A stretch of 36,266 nt of DNA, taken from NCBI RefSeq assembly GCF_001904725.1, contig NZ_MRCE01000058.1, positions 1 to 36,266 on the forward strand. The letters run 5' to 3'. Source of the stretch: Phormidium ambiguum IAM M-71 (GTDB lineage: Bacteria > Cyanobacteriota > Cyanobacteriia > Cyanobacteriales > Aerosakkonemataceae). A program made the translations under genes and the position numbers. Shown here piece after piece: positions 29,501-35,822 of this stretch. The first letter of the stretch is position 1, and each line of letters opens with the position of its first letter. The notes under the pieces are model-generated. The model saw only the letters and a program-made list of their open reading frames with translations, was not told the DNA's origin and made no database searches.

Positions 29501-29961
29501 CTCAAGCTGCGGTTCAAACTGCCAAGGCTGCATACCAGACATTCAAACAGGAAACCCAGCAGAAGGTCACTCAGATTGTCCAGCAGTCCAAGCAGAAGAT
29601 CCAGCAAGAAGCCCAGCGTGTCGCTCAAGTAGTCGCCCAGACTTCACAAAAGGTTGGGCAGAAAGTTGCACAGACAGTCGTGAACTATGCTAAAAAAGCT
29701 GTCAACACGGTCACGAACATCATCAACGGCGGCAAGCAGTTTGTGACAAATATGGTTAATACGGGCAAACAAATTGTCAATAACATCGTTGACACAGGTA
29801 AAAAAGCCTACCAAGCTGCTAAGACATTTGTTACCAACACCTACGAGACAGGCAAGAAAGTTGTAGCTGAAACCGCAAAAGTGGTTAACAATGCAGTCAA
29901 TACGGTGGCCAATACCGTCTCGAATGGTTGGAACAAAGCCAAATCCCTGTTTGGCTGGTAG
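23578..29961 (+). CDS. Giant tandem subtilase: DUF4114, dead S8, active S8, SH3b, coiled coil, amphipathic tail
   Basis: This is a 2127-residue modular protein without a classical signal peptide. Acidic low-complexity segments flank a DUF4114 domain (about 242-451). The first S8 domain (about 765-1055) keeps Asp774 but has Ser812 for His, Asp913 for Asn and Leu990 for the nucleophile Ser, so it is a pseudoprotease. The second S8 domain (about 1068-1480) keeps Asp1077, His1115 (EHGTH), Asn1219 (AAGND) and Ser1427 (AGTSVAAAK), with a helical acidic insertion (about 1275-1415) between Asn and Ser. SH3b (about 1525-1605), a Glu/Arg/Ala coiled coil (1607-1680), a globular stretch, a glycine-rich hydrophobic segment (about 1875-1915) and an Ala/Gln/Lys/Thr amphipathic tail (1948-2127, ending FGW) follow. 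RBS AGGAGA. An autoprocessed surface or effector protein is plausible but unproven. Confidence 0.85.
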   Translation: MKWLTGYSKKREVAKGFSNQQSRQTAQTFILEPILTPSGILDGGDDTPDPLTIDWETNTLPEVDTVDNDVAQSDISETNDDFDADINQNEIANNTLETDISDEDLETVDFIENLDNPETESDEVPPQEANESETLPVDSPKETTDSDIELSATANNENAEEIDNTKVEITNDSDTKIDETDDSEQVIAETETDSNEELSISDSANEVNETDSTLTGGETDETPATIVDDLSVSEPNFDYDSGVFTVGETGEVGIDFLFDGGKYKGELAIFSLDGMDEFEPGSQEFIQEAVSRSLSNSELGHVVISDASEGAKFSGNLGEANFNSGTYSGVKTFAMRPGDTFAVMLIPNGKVEQVFNNPAISGALRPLFSLVTFNPNDAFHVGQIADVTGDGNTFVMEDVRVDSGSDRDYNDIIFQVRGATAKAALMDDVVADGKDWRGSDLGQALIAYAEPYIEAEIVDDVELIDEEISVDDLILHYEVVENPSDESLPVNDNQEVSDEPIDEKVAEDSQEVSDESTEEKVVVDKPELSDEEVEEIRADSEIDEKEIVSSSPAEDVVSDGLEDDRTLESVSPTSANNENDAVDAFAESDEVIEVTDSQITTKPVDVEDTVTKDKIEEVVSREENAIASSTITTTQIKTEVAEIKPAVTVNNSSPTVVEEVAVENVSTSTLTPVVAETKNVDSVGELKADSSIIKTVETGNGGTQTNVINSDVVVTENKIAFNSPITSTAETTSAVTVTETQNPAVITPLPAVSAKPPIQFEFPQENQPLVGIIDKGFSANNPDIDYSRIILGQDRVDGDANPLVVAGEGDTSGTSTLGIIGATQNNKIGINGINDDAPLWVGRAEVNSDQWAQSLMEFVDGAKTSKQPNAVVNLSFNLTNPDGTHRFELTGAERAALAYAQQHNVLIVASAGDNPGEMSAVGQASLEFDNIVTVGSAERVNNSVALSKAYDRAKYSGSGYALDIVAPGGTDEKPITVTSGNGVAKEFGTLVATAKVGGAASQVWAANPDLSYRQVIDILKRTATDLKTPNWDLETGAGLLNIAAAVHLAKVTPAIDVDVPVRYDFKKSDQPLIGIIDTGFNGKNPDIDYSRIISGRDLVDGDTNPLLETGQGNEHGTHVLGIIGATQSNGIGIDGMNDDAPIWLGRAVGSGKWAESLREFVNAAKASSQPNAVVNLSFDLTQINPDGSVTTRYELTPQEREALEYARQNGMMVVVAAGNDGGTMSALGQASQEFDNLITVGSVDDNGQRAAYASFGYGLDLVARGGSEDNQILATVGDGNDLKMLMGEEELPDDEMSVNLINAFENYLPGFKDAPEIDEDEDLSDFTPEEREAYEQATREIDASLSEYLAEATQKIAIEYAEGYVATQVEALESFVEAFDEDMPDVLMKAQELLQQSGFSADIKLDENEFDFAVPLDFGIGGMAGTSVAAAKVTGIVSQVWAANPDLSYVQVKEILKKTAVDLGQTGWDLETGAGLVNTAAAIDLARKTVPEAYQPQPIQSPTTWSGQDKVIPSERPVAVSVPPFTGRVMGAGYVTTVGFQRIRSGPGTGYAEVGQKYPGEAITFDAYENNGGLYSDPYVASSSRWYKIAGTNNWMWAGYIDNSPELAEQERQRQEAIRRAEEEARRAEEEARRAEEELRRIEEELRRAEEEARRRAEEEARQRQEQLQKAVQQVQSKLGSLGAPIGSSLSNGVSVYTFDKGSLLIQADGRFSFYENPENVTAEGLIINRPYVIDKFLGSEDPWKNSLEQTAFLLSGGTKNLGVQDLLSGIGRKLAYSATSPGENGFLLPRWGSFSKSLDDGLGLFAKTSQQWDDIFASSTAKLFRINPTTKFGTLYTKAAKNAGVFGAVLGLAPLAYEYFSKSDPEEKQKVLVKGAFDTAGTLAGAALFSLIPVPGATLVGGFVGGWLGSMAGDWVNENGASTGKAIVDAIGIGVSAVSSFGSNTVELLKQKAKAAKEKAQTTLQQAKAAYQTAQAAVQTAKAAYQTFKQETQQKVTQIVQQSKQKIQQEAQRVAQVVAQTSQKVGQKVAQTVVNYAKKAVNTVTNIINGGKQFVTNMVNTGKQIVNNIVDTGKKAYQAAKTFVTNTYETGKKVVAETAKVVNNAVNTVANTVSNGWNKAKSLFGW
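25855..28030 (+). repeat. Internal tandem duplication of subtilase module
   Basis: Two copies of the S8 module, about 25855-26730 and 26770-28030, are alignable at DNA level; for example CAACCAAATGCGGTAGTCAA against CAACCGAATGCAGTGGTCAA. They also share NPDIDYSRII, DGD(A/T)NPL, VNLSF and WAANPDLSY. The second copy carries about 125 extra codons before the Ser motif. The first copy has lost three catalytic residues. The copies differ visibly in base composition, the second being richer in G+C. Confidence 0.75.
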
Positions 29962-29978
29962 GGCCAATGAATAGGAAG

Positions 29979-30017
29979 GGGCGATCATCTGTTTGTGGTG
30001 TTCAAGAGGGATCGCCC
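29979..30017 (+). terminator. Candidate terminator after tandem subtilase gene
   Basis: GGGCGATC (29979-29986) pairs perfectly with GATCGCCC (30010-30017), and GTTTTTAAATA follows at once. It lies 17 bp after the stop codon. The loop is 23 nt, longer than ideal. Confidence 0.6.
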
Positions 30018-30034
30018 GTTTTTAAATAAGCTAG

Positions 30035-30073
30035 AAAAGCGATCGCTTTTTTCTAGTCAAATGCGATCGCATT
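30035..30073. repeat. Two adjacent HIP1-centred palindromes
   Basis: AAAAGCGATCGCTTTT (30035-30050) and AATGCGATCGCATT (30060-30073) are perfect palindromes built on the HIP1 octamer. They lie in the spacer between the tandem subtilase and PEP-CTERM genes. HIP1 sites are a general feature of cyanobacterial DNA; the extended symmetry could add terminator strength. Confidence 0.6.
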
Positions 30074-30117
30074 CCTCACCTCTCACCACCAACTTTTTGT
30101 AAAATTCTGAGTATTTC

Positions 30118-30146
30118 GCATAAAAACAGCCAGCTTTTTCCGAGAG
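30118..30146 (+). promoter_or_regulatory. Promoter-like element of PEP-CTERM gene (shared motif)
   Basis: GCATAAAA (30118-30125), a 14-bp spacer and CCGAGAG (30140-30146) match the shared element with one change in the downstream half. It is 110 bp before the ATG. A 7-bp inverted repeat, AAGTGCA/TGCACTT (30187-30193, 30209-30215), lies in the leader. Confidence 0.6.
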
Positions 30147-30256
30147 ATAAGTAGGGAATAGTATCTGAGCGATCGGGCTTTGGAAAAAGTGCAATCGCTT
30201 TCACTTTCTGCACTTATTACCACCTTTCCACAATTAACCCTTCAAAAACAATTACC

Positions 30257-31345
30257 ATGTCTGCATTTACCTTTAATAACAAATTCCATGTCCTGAGTTT
30301 AAGCTTAAGTTTGTTTGGGGCGATCGCGCTTTCCTTACCCCAACCTGCTGTATCTGAGTCTATTACTATTGGCGAACAACAGAATTTGCCTCCCGCACAA
30401 GAAGCAGATCCAACACCAACTACTTCAAATCAACCCGTGTTCGATCGCATTATTCCAATATCCGAATTACCCAGATCGGTTATTAGTCAGCTTTTAGAAA
30501 ATGCCTCCCAAAGTTTAGCTTTGCCTATTTTTAATTTAGAAATTATCAGCGTTCGACAAGTGACTTGGCCTGATGGTTGTTTAGGACGACCAATAACACC
30601 AGATATAGCTTGTACAATGGCTCTTGTTGATGAGTGGATCGTTACCCTAAAAAGCGGTGAACGAGAATTAGTTTACGAAACTAAACCTTTTGCAATTCCT
30701 CTAAATAATCGTGAAGATAATAACATTATTAACAATCCTCTTCCAGTTCCAGTTATTCCTCCACGAGAAGAGTTGCTACTACATTGTGTGTTTAATCCAA
30801 AATGTGCTTTTGTCACCCCTGAAATACCGAGAGAACATGAACAAGATATCGTGATGCCAGATTTCAGCGCACCTGGTATGTGGGGATTTATTGATGTTTT
30901 CAGAGGAGGCAATTTTGATCCACCAACTGCTTACGGTTTTCGTTATAAAATGGTTTCTGATTCTTTATTTACGGAAATTATGGAGTTTCCAACTGGTTTT
31001 GCTAAACCTTTTGGTGTGTTAGTAAAAGATGTTTTTCTTGGTGAATTTCAAAGAGGCGATCGCGTTCCTTTTAGCAACTATAAAGACTTACTCGGTAACT
31101 TACTTACAGATGGCATTGGTGTCGAAGAATTTAGTGTAGTTGGTCTGAATGTCGATCCAACAAATCCTACCGCATTTCCCCTCAGACTTGACTTCAACAC
31201 CGAGATTGCTAGCTTTAATATGTACGCAATTTTCAACGAAGAATATCAGTCTATTCCCGAACCTAGTTTTGTATTCGCTATCTTGACTTTTGGTACTTTT
31301 AGCGCGGGTGTTTTGCTAAAACGCCAACGACAACAAGCTAAGTAA
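30257..31345 (+). CDS. Exported PEP-CTERM surface protein of unknown function
   Basis: The 362-residue protein has a signal peptide (HVLSLSLSLFGAIALSLP, cleaved near AVSES) and a C-terminal PEP-CTERM tripartite tail: IPEP, a hydrophobic segment (FVFAILTFGTFSAGVLL) and a basic end (KRQRQQAK). That predicts sorting by an exosortase-type system. Residues about 85-150 carry a cyanobacterial motif, VTWPDGCLGRP, with paired Cys, a tryptophan-valine strand (EWIVTLKSGERELVYET) and a proline-rich linker. The second half is beta-rich (GMWGFIDVFRGGNFDPPTAYGFRYKM). The function is not recognised. It sits alone behind its own copy of the shared promoter-like motif, linking it to the sigma operon, the tandem subtilase and the exporter operon. 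An ordinary surface or matrix protein is the default reading. Confidence 0.75.
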   Translation: MSAFTFNNKFHVLSLSLSLFGAIALSLPQPAVSESITIGEQQNLPPAQEADPTPTTSNQPVFDRIIPISELPRSVISQLLENASQSLALPIFNLEIISVRQVTWPDGCLGRPITPDIACTMALVDEWIVTLKSGERELVYETKPFAIPLNNREDNNIINNPLPVPVIPPREELLLHCVFNPKCAFVTPEIPREHEQDIVMPDFSAPGMWGFIDVFRGGNFDPPTAYGFRYKMVSDSLFTEIMEFPTGFAKPFGVLVKDVFLGEFQRGDRVPFSNYKDLLGNLLTDGIGVEEFSVVGLNVDPTNPTAFPLRLDFNTEIASFNMYAIFNEEYQSIPEPSFVFAILTFGTFSAGVLLKRQRQQAK

Positions 31346-31361
31346 ACTGAAGATTAACTAA

Positions 31362-31413
31362 AAAGGCAATAGCGATCTCTAGCGTGTTCTTTAGCAATCG
31401 CACTTTTGCCTTT
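31362..31413. terminator. Hairpin after PEP-CTERM gene
   Basis: AAAGGCAA (31362-31369) pairs with TTGCCTTT (31406-31413), and inside it GCGAT (31372-31376) pairs with ATCGC (31397-31401), making an interrupted long stem. It lies 17 bp after the stop. No clean U-tract follows, so termination is only suggested. Confidence 0.4.
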
Positions 31414-31455
31414 GGTAAGCTGCGCGATATTGTAAAGATTCCATAAAGAAATAGA

Positions 31456-31489
31456 GTTTTGCATAAAAGGCATCATTTTCAACCGATAG
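31456..31489 (+). promoter_or_regulatory. Promoter-like element of M50/HlyD/GT operon (shared motif)
   Basis: GTTTTGCATAAAA (31456-31468), a 14-bp spacer and CCGATAG (31483-31489) lie 69 bp before the ATG of the M50 gene. Both halves and the spacing are identical to 23479-23512, while the spacer sequence differs. That is what selection on two recognition boxes would leave. Confidence 0.7.
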
Positions 31490-31558
31490 ACAAACAGAGA
31501 GTCATGGGAAACAACCCTAGCACTCATACCAACCTGCATTCTATCGATACCGATCAAG

Positions 31559-33010
31559 ATGAACCTGGAAGAAAAACCAACTCAAACCAAATATCAAAAC
31601 TGTATCTGTCCAGATATTCGACAATACTGGAAAATTGCCCAAGTCAAAAACTCAGACCAAATAATTCTCCAAGCTATCCAAGGAAATCGTCGCCTTCAAT
31701 TTTCTGCTACTGAAGGATACGCATTGCGCTACTTTATTGGCAAATTTACCGCCCAAGAAGTACAAAATCAATTAAACCAAGAATTTAAACAAACTATTTC
31801 CCCCAACTTAGTTACTGAATTATTGCAAAAATTGATCGCTTTTGGCATTCTAGCCAACATAGAAGAATCAGAAACCAAAGCAGAAGAGGAAACTAAGAAA
31901 GCTACCAATCCTCAACTAAAACCCTGCGTACAATGGATAGCACATTCAGATGGTTATTGGATACTGAGAAACCCAGAAGATGTAACATTTTTGCAAGTTA
32001 GTACCCGCGACAAAACTATCATCGAACAACTTCAATACTTACCAACTCATCTAATAGCCGAAGAATACTGCATCAGCACCTCCGAAATCAAATACTTATT
32101 ACAACTCCTCACCGCCACCGGAATGTTACAAGGAACATCCCCCATGAAACCGCAACGAGGAAAATTTAACCCACTACAACTTTTATCTTTCAAAATTCGT
32201 CTCTTCAACCCCGACACTTTCCTAACTCAACACATAGACAAACTACGTTTCATCTGGACAAAATTCAGCGTATTTATTTTCATAACTTTTCTCACCATCT
32301 CCGCCATTAATGGAATTAATCAACAAGGAGAAATTCTGCACAACGGACAACAAATAGTCACAGCTTACGGTAGCGGCTTATTAGTTCCCTTTATTCTATT
32401 AATGGCTTTAGTCGTCACACTTCACGAACTCGGACACGCTTTCACTTTGAAACATTTTGATGGAATAGTACCGGAAGTGGGATTACTATTTATGTTTCTG
32501 ATTCCCGCAGTTTATACTAATACCAGCGACTCTTATTGTTTATCTAAATTTAAACGTATTTTAGTAGTTGGTGCAGGTGTTTTAGTGCAATTTATTATCG
32601 CTGCGATCGCCCTTTGGATGTACAATATTTCTACATCAGGAAGCTGGCTTTCTACTACCAGCATTTTACTATTAGCCGCCGCCTTATTCACCGTTGCACT
32701 CAACCTCAACCCCCTCGCCAAATTTGATGGTTATTACCTCGCCGTCGCCATAACTGGAATCAATAACCTGAGAAGTCGTGCATTTAAATTTTACGCCAAC
32801 CTGTTCACCGGAAAACCAATTAAAGAACCAACACAAGCTTGTTGGATATTAGCGATTTACGCACCCTTCAGTTTGATTTACATTTGGTGCGTCTTCGGTT
32901 TCCTGTTTTGGCGCGTTACAGATTGGAGTTTCACAAATATTCCGATTACCGCCTTAATGCTGTTATTCATTTGGGGAATTTACTTCCTATTTCCTAGCCA
33001 TCAAAAATAG
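31559..33010 (+). CDS. M50 site-2-type metalloprotease with N-terminal winged-helix-like domains
   Basis: In this 483-residue protein, residues 1-215 hold two similar helical modules (FTAQEVQNQLNQEF near 62-76; CISTSEIKYLLQLLTATGML near 172-191), like PqqD/winged-helix substrate-recognition modules. The membrane part has about six hydrophobic helices. It carries the zinc motif HELGH at 289-293 and the third ligand in NPLAKFDGYY (Asp390), so the enzyme is predicted to be active. Proteins of this type sit beside HlyD-family adaptors in bacterial peptide or protein export clusters; here the adaptor follows after 54 bp. Transcription probably starts from the shared motif at 31456-31489. The likely role is membrane processing linked to export. 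The substrate is unknown, and the tandem subtilase is one candidate. Confidence 0.83.
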   Translation: MNLEEKPTQTKYQNCICPDIRQYWKIAQVKNSDQIILQAIQGNRRLQFSATEGYALRYFIGKFTAQEVQNQLNQEFKQTISPNLVTELLQKLIAFGILANIEESETKAEEETKKATNPQLKPCVQWIAHSDGYWILRNPEDVTFLQVSTRDKTIIEQLQYLPTHLIAEEYCISTSEIKYLLQLLTATGMLQGTSPMKPQRGKFNPLQLLSFKIRLFNPDTFLTQHIDKLRFIWTKFSVFIFITFLTISAINGINQQGEILHNGQQIVTAYGSGLLVPFILLMALVVTLHELGHAFTLKHFDGIVPEVGLLFMFLIPAVYTNTSDSYCLSKFKRILVVGAGVLVQFIIAAIALWMYNISTSGSWLSTTSILLLAAALFTVALNLNPLAKFDGYYLAVAITGINNLRSRAFKFYANLFTGKPIKEPTQACWILAIYAPFSLIYIWCVFGFLFWRVTDWSFTNIPITALMLLFIWGIYFLFPSHQK

Positions 33011-33064
33011 AAATTTACCAAAACTATTTAATCACAACTAACAACTACACAGGAGAAATTTACC

Positions 33065-34555
33065 ATGACTGCTACAAATCCCAATAATATCCCGCAACAA
33101 ATCAAACTAAAAGCAGTTCCCCCAGCACCCCAAATTAAACCTCCGACATTTCAAATTGAGTCAACTACAAATACTCAAACTGCTACGAACCTGGAAAAAA
33201 CCAGTTCTAGTAAAAAAGTCGGCAACTTTAATTATGGACGTTTATTAATTATCGGTGGTTTAATAGTAGCAGGAGCTTGGGTTTCTCAACTACCAATACC
33301 TAATTCTGTACGCACAGAAGCCAAATTAGAACCGCTTCCCGACAGCCATAGATTTGTTTATATGCAGTTTCCTGGTAGCGTTAATAAATTTTGGGTGAAT
33401 CCTGGGGATACGGTGAAAGTCGGACAACCTATTGCATCTATAATTATGTTGGATTTAGATGCAGAAATTATTCAGAAACAAGCGCGATTACAGGAACAAG
33501 AATCAGCTTTAGCTGCTGCTACTGCAAAAGTTCCGATTATGGAAGCTAAATTAGCTGAAGCAATTAAATTAGAAACTTCTGCTGAAAGACTAGTTACAGA
33601 AACTCGTCAAGAGATTAAAGGCGTAAGCTTAGGAAATCCGCCGCCAGAAATCCAAAAATTACAGGCAGAAATTGCTGCTCTTAATAGTAAGATACCAGGG
33701 ATTGAATCAGAAATAGTCGGATTGCAAAAGAATTTGCAAGGAGTGGAAGCTTTAATTCAGAACTATGAGAAACCGGAATTAAAACTTTTGATGCGGCGAT
33801 TGGAATTGCAGGATAAGTTAAAGGATTTAGAAGGCAAAAAAGCTACTTTACAAGCTGATATTAGCCGCAATCATCAACTGATTGCTGAGGTGAAACATCA
33901 AATTTCTGCTAAACATGAAGAAATTAAAACTTGGTCAAAATCTCTCCAACAAAAATTAGATATTCGCCAAGATGAATTGACTAGTAAAAAGGCTGTTACT
34001 CAAACTGCTAAACAGGAGTTGGCAGCGGTTAAGGCGGAAGTGAAAGAACGTCAACCGATGATTGAAACTTTACGAAAAGAGTTACAACAATTACGAGAAA
34101 AACAACAAAATAATCAAGTGTTAACTGCGCCGATTTCTGGGGTGGTGGTTAGTCAGAATTTACATGAGAAGGTGGGGAAAAAGTTGGCGGAGAATCAGGA
34201 GGTTTTGGAAGTTGCTAATCTTTCTAAGTTGGTGGCTTTGATTGAGGTTTCCCAAGCTGATTCCGATTTGGTAAAGGAAATTACGTCAACTCAGGAAGCT
34301 AAGGTAATTTTACAACCTTTGGAGCCTGGTTTACCAAGTTTAGTGACTAAGATTGAAAAGATTGAGCCTGTTTTACAGTCTGATGTTTCGGGACAAAAGC
34401 AGTTGTTAAGAGTGAGAGCAGTTGTGGATAATCAGCAACAATTGTTTCAACCTAATGCTAAAGTTTATGCTCAAATTGAGGTGAAGTCAATTCCTTTGTA
34501 TCAACGGGTTCACCGGGAGTTGATGAAGTTATTTCAAGTGCGGAAGTATGTTTAA
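33065..34555 (+). CDS. HlyD-family periplasmic adaptor (membrane fusion protein)
   Basis: The 496-residue protein has a Pro/Thr-rich cytoplasmic N-terminus and one transmembrane helix (about 58-75, GRLLIIGGLIVAGAW). The first lipoyl/barrel half (about 95-130, FWVNPGDTVKVGQPIASI) is followed by a long coiled-coil hairpin (about 138-355) and the second lipoyl half (LTAPISGVVVSQN near 357). A beta-barrel domain follows to the end. This is the architecture of type I secretion and related efflux adaptors. RBS AGGAGA lies eight bases before the ATG. It follows the M50 gene in an operon. No ABC transporter or outer-membrane TolC gene is in the window, so the complete exporter must use partners elsewhere or the M50 protein as its membrane partner. 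Confidence 0.87.
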   Translation: MTATNPNNIPQQIKLKAVPPAPQIKPPTFQIESTTNTQTATNLEKTSSSKKVGNFNYGRLLIIGGLIVAGAWVSQLPIPNSVRTEAKLEPLPDSHRFVYMQFPGSVNKFWVNPGDTVKVGQPIASIIMLDLDAEIIQKQARLQEQESALAAATAKVPIMEAKLAEAIKLETSAERLVTETRQEIKGVSLGNPPPEIQKLQAEIAALNSKIPGIESEIVGLQKNLQGVEALIQNYEKPELKLLMRRLELQDKLKDLEGKKATLQADISRNHQLIAEVKHQISAKHEEIKTWSKSLQQKLDIRQDELTSKKAVTQTAKQELAAVKAEVKERQPMIETLRKELQQLREKQQNNQVLTAPISGVVVSQNLHEKVGKKLAENQEVLEVANLSKLVALIEVSQADSDLVKEITSTQEAKVILQPLEPGLPSLVTKIEKIEPVLQSDVSGQKQLLRVRAVVDNQQQLFQPNAKVYAQIEVKSIPLYQRVHRELMKLFQVRKYV

Positions 34556-34590
34556 TTTTTCAGTTTTTATTCAGTGATTAGGAAAAGCAA

Positions 34591-35772
34591 ATGCGTTATT
34601 TTCTTTTGTTTCCGAATATGTTTGGCTTCAAAGGTGGGATTCAGGTTTATTCGGAGTTTTTGTTAAGAGGTTTACAGATTTTGTCGCCGTCGGCTGAGTA
34701 TGATGTGTTTTTGAAGTACGATCGCCAATCACCACTCAATCCCCAGTTTCTCCCCCAAACTCAATTTCATTGTTTTGGCAATTTACCTCGCATTTTACAG
34801 AGTTTTTGGATGGCGTTTTCTGTGCTGTGGTTAACTATCAGGAAACGTCCGAGTTTAATGATTTCAACTCATGTGAATTATAGTCCGATTTGTTATTGGT
34901 TGAAGCGATTGTTTGGTGTACCTTATTGGGTGGTGGTGCATGGGTTGGAGGGGTGGAATTTAAGTGACAAAGGCCAATGTTTGGCTTTGCGTTATGCTGA
35001 TAAGGTGGTGGCTGTGAGTCATTATACGCGATCGCGTTTGTTAGCTGAACAGCAGTTGGATGATTCTCAGGTTGTGGTGTTACCAAATACTTTTGAACCT
35101 CAACGTTTTCAAATTGCTCCGAAGCCAGATTATTTGTTAGAACGTTATAAATTGAAAGCTGAACAACCGATTATTTTGACGGTGACAAGGTTGGGTAAGT
35201 CGGCGCGTTATAAGGGGTATGAGCAGATTTTACAGGCTTTGGTTTTGGTGCGAAGGTTAATTCCTGATGTGCATTATGTTTTGGTGGGTAAGGGGGATGA
35301 TACGCCACGAATTAAGGAGTTGATTTCTCAGTTGGGTTTGTCTGATTGTGTGACTTTGACTGGGTTTGTTCCCGATCAGGAGCTTTGTGATTATTATAAT
35401 TTGTGTGATGTGTTTGCTTTACCCAGTCAGGGTGAGGGTTTTGGGATTGTTTATTTGGAGGCTTTGGCTTGTGGTAAGCCTGTGTTAGCTGGTAATTTGG
35501 ATGGTGCGATCGATCCTCTTTTGGGTGGAAAGTTGGGGTGTTTGGTTGAGCCTGATGATGTGAGTGCGATCGCTTCTAGTTTAGTACAATTACTTTGGAA
35601 ATCTTATCCTAATCCTTTGCTTTTTCACAGAGCTAAGTTACGCTCTCAGGTTGTTCAATTGTTTGCTTTTGAAGGGTTTTGTTCTTGTTTGTCTGAGTTA
35701 TTAAAACAAGAGGCTGTGAACAGTGAATTTAATTCGGTTGATAGTTTTTTGCGAGTTAATTCTTTGGGTTGA
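34591..35772 (+). CDS. GT4-family (GT-B fold) glycosyltransferase
   Basis: The 393-residue soluble protein has an N-terminal Rossmann acceptor half starting FGFKGGIQVYSEFLLRGLQ (a glycine-rich loop typical of GT4) and VVVHGLEGWNLS. The donor half contains PIILTVTRLGKSARYKGYEQ, VLVGKGDDTPRI and the nucleotide-sugar EX7E signature in PSQGEGFGIVYLEALACGKP. It probably transfers a hexose from a UDP- or GDP-sugar to a polysaccharide, lipid or protein acceptor at the cytoplasmic face. The ATG follows AGGAAAAG and is 35 bp after the HlyD-type gene, so it looks like the third gene of that operon. Glycosylation of an exported partner or of surface polysaccharide are both possible. Confidence 0.87.
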   Translation: MRYFLLFPNMFGFKGGIQVYSEFLLRGLQILSPSAEYDVFLKYDRQSPLNPQFLPQTQFHCFGNLPRILQSFWMAFSVLWLTIRKRPSLMISTHVNYSPICYWLKRLFGVPYWVVVHGLEGWNLSDKGQCLALRYADKVVAVSHYTRSRLLAEQQLDDSQVVVLPNTFEPQRFQIAPKPDYLLERYKLKAEQPIILTVTRLGKSARYKGYEQILQALVLVRRLIPDVHYVLVGKGDDTPRIKELISQLGLSDCVTLTGFVPDQELCDYYNLCDVFALPSQGEGFGIVYLEALACGKPVLAGNLDGAIDPLLGGKLGCLVEPDDVSAIASSLVQLLWKSYPNPLLFHRAKLRSQVVQLFAFEGFCSCLSELLKQEAVNSEFNSVDSFLRVNSLG

Positions 35773-35786
35773 TGGCTGAGAAATTT

Positions 35787-35798
35787 AAGCGATCGCTT
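35787..35798. terminator. HIP1 palindrome after glycosyltransferase gene
   Basis: AAGCGATCGCTT is a perfect 12-bp palindrome 15 bp after the stop codon, followed by AT-rich sequence. It lies between the convergent glycosyltransferase and coupling-protein genes and may act as a bidirectional end signal. The stem is short. Confidence 0.35.
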
Positions 35799-35822
35799 CA
35801 AAAAAACCTTTTAATTTAAACA

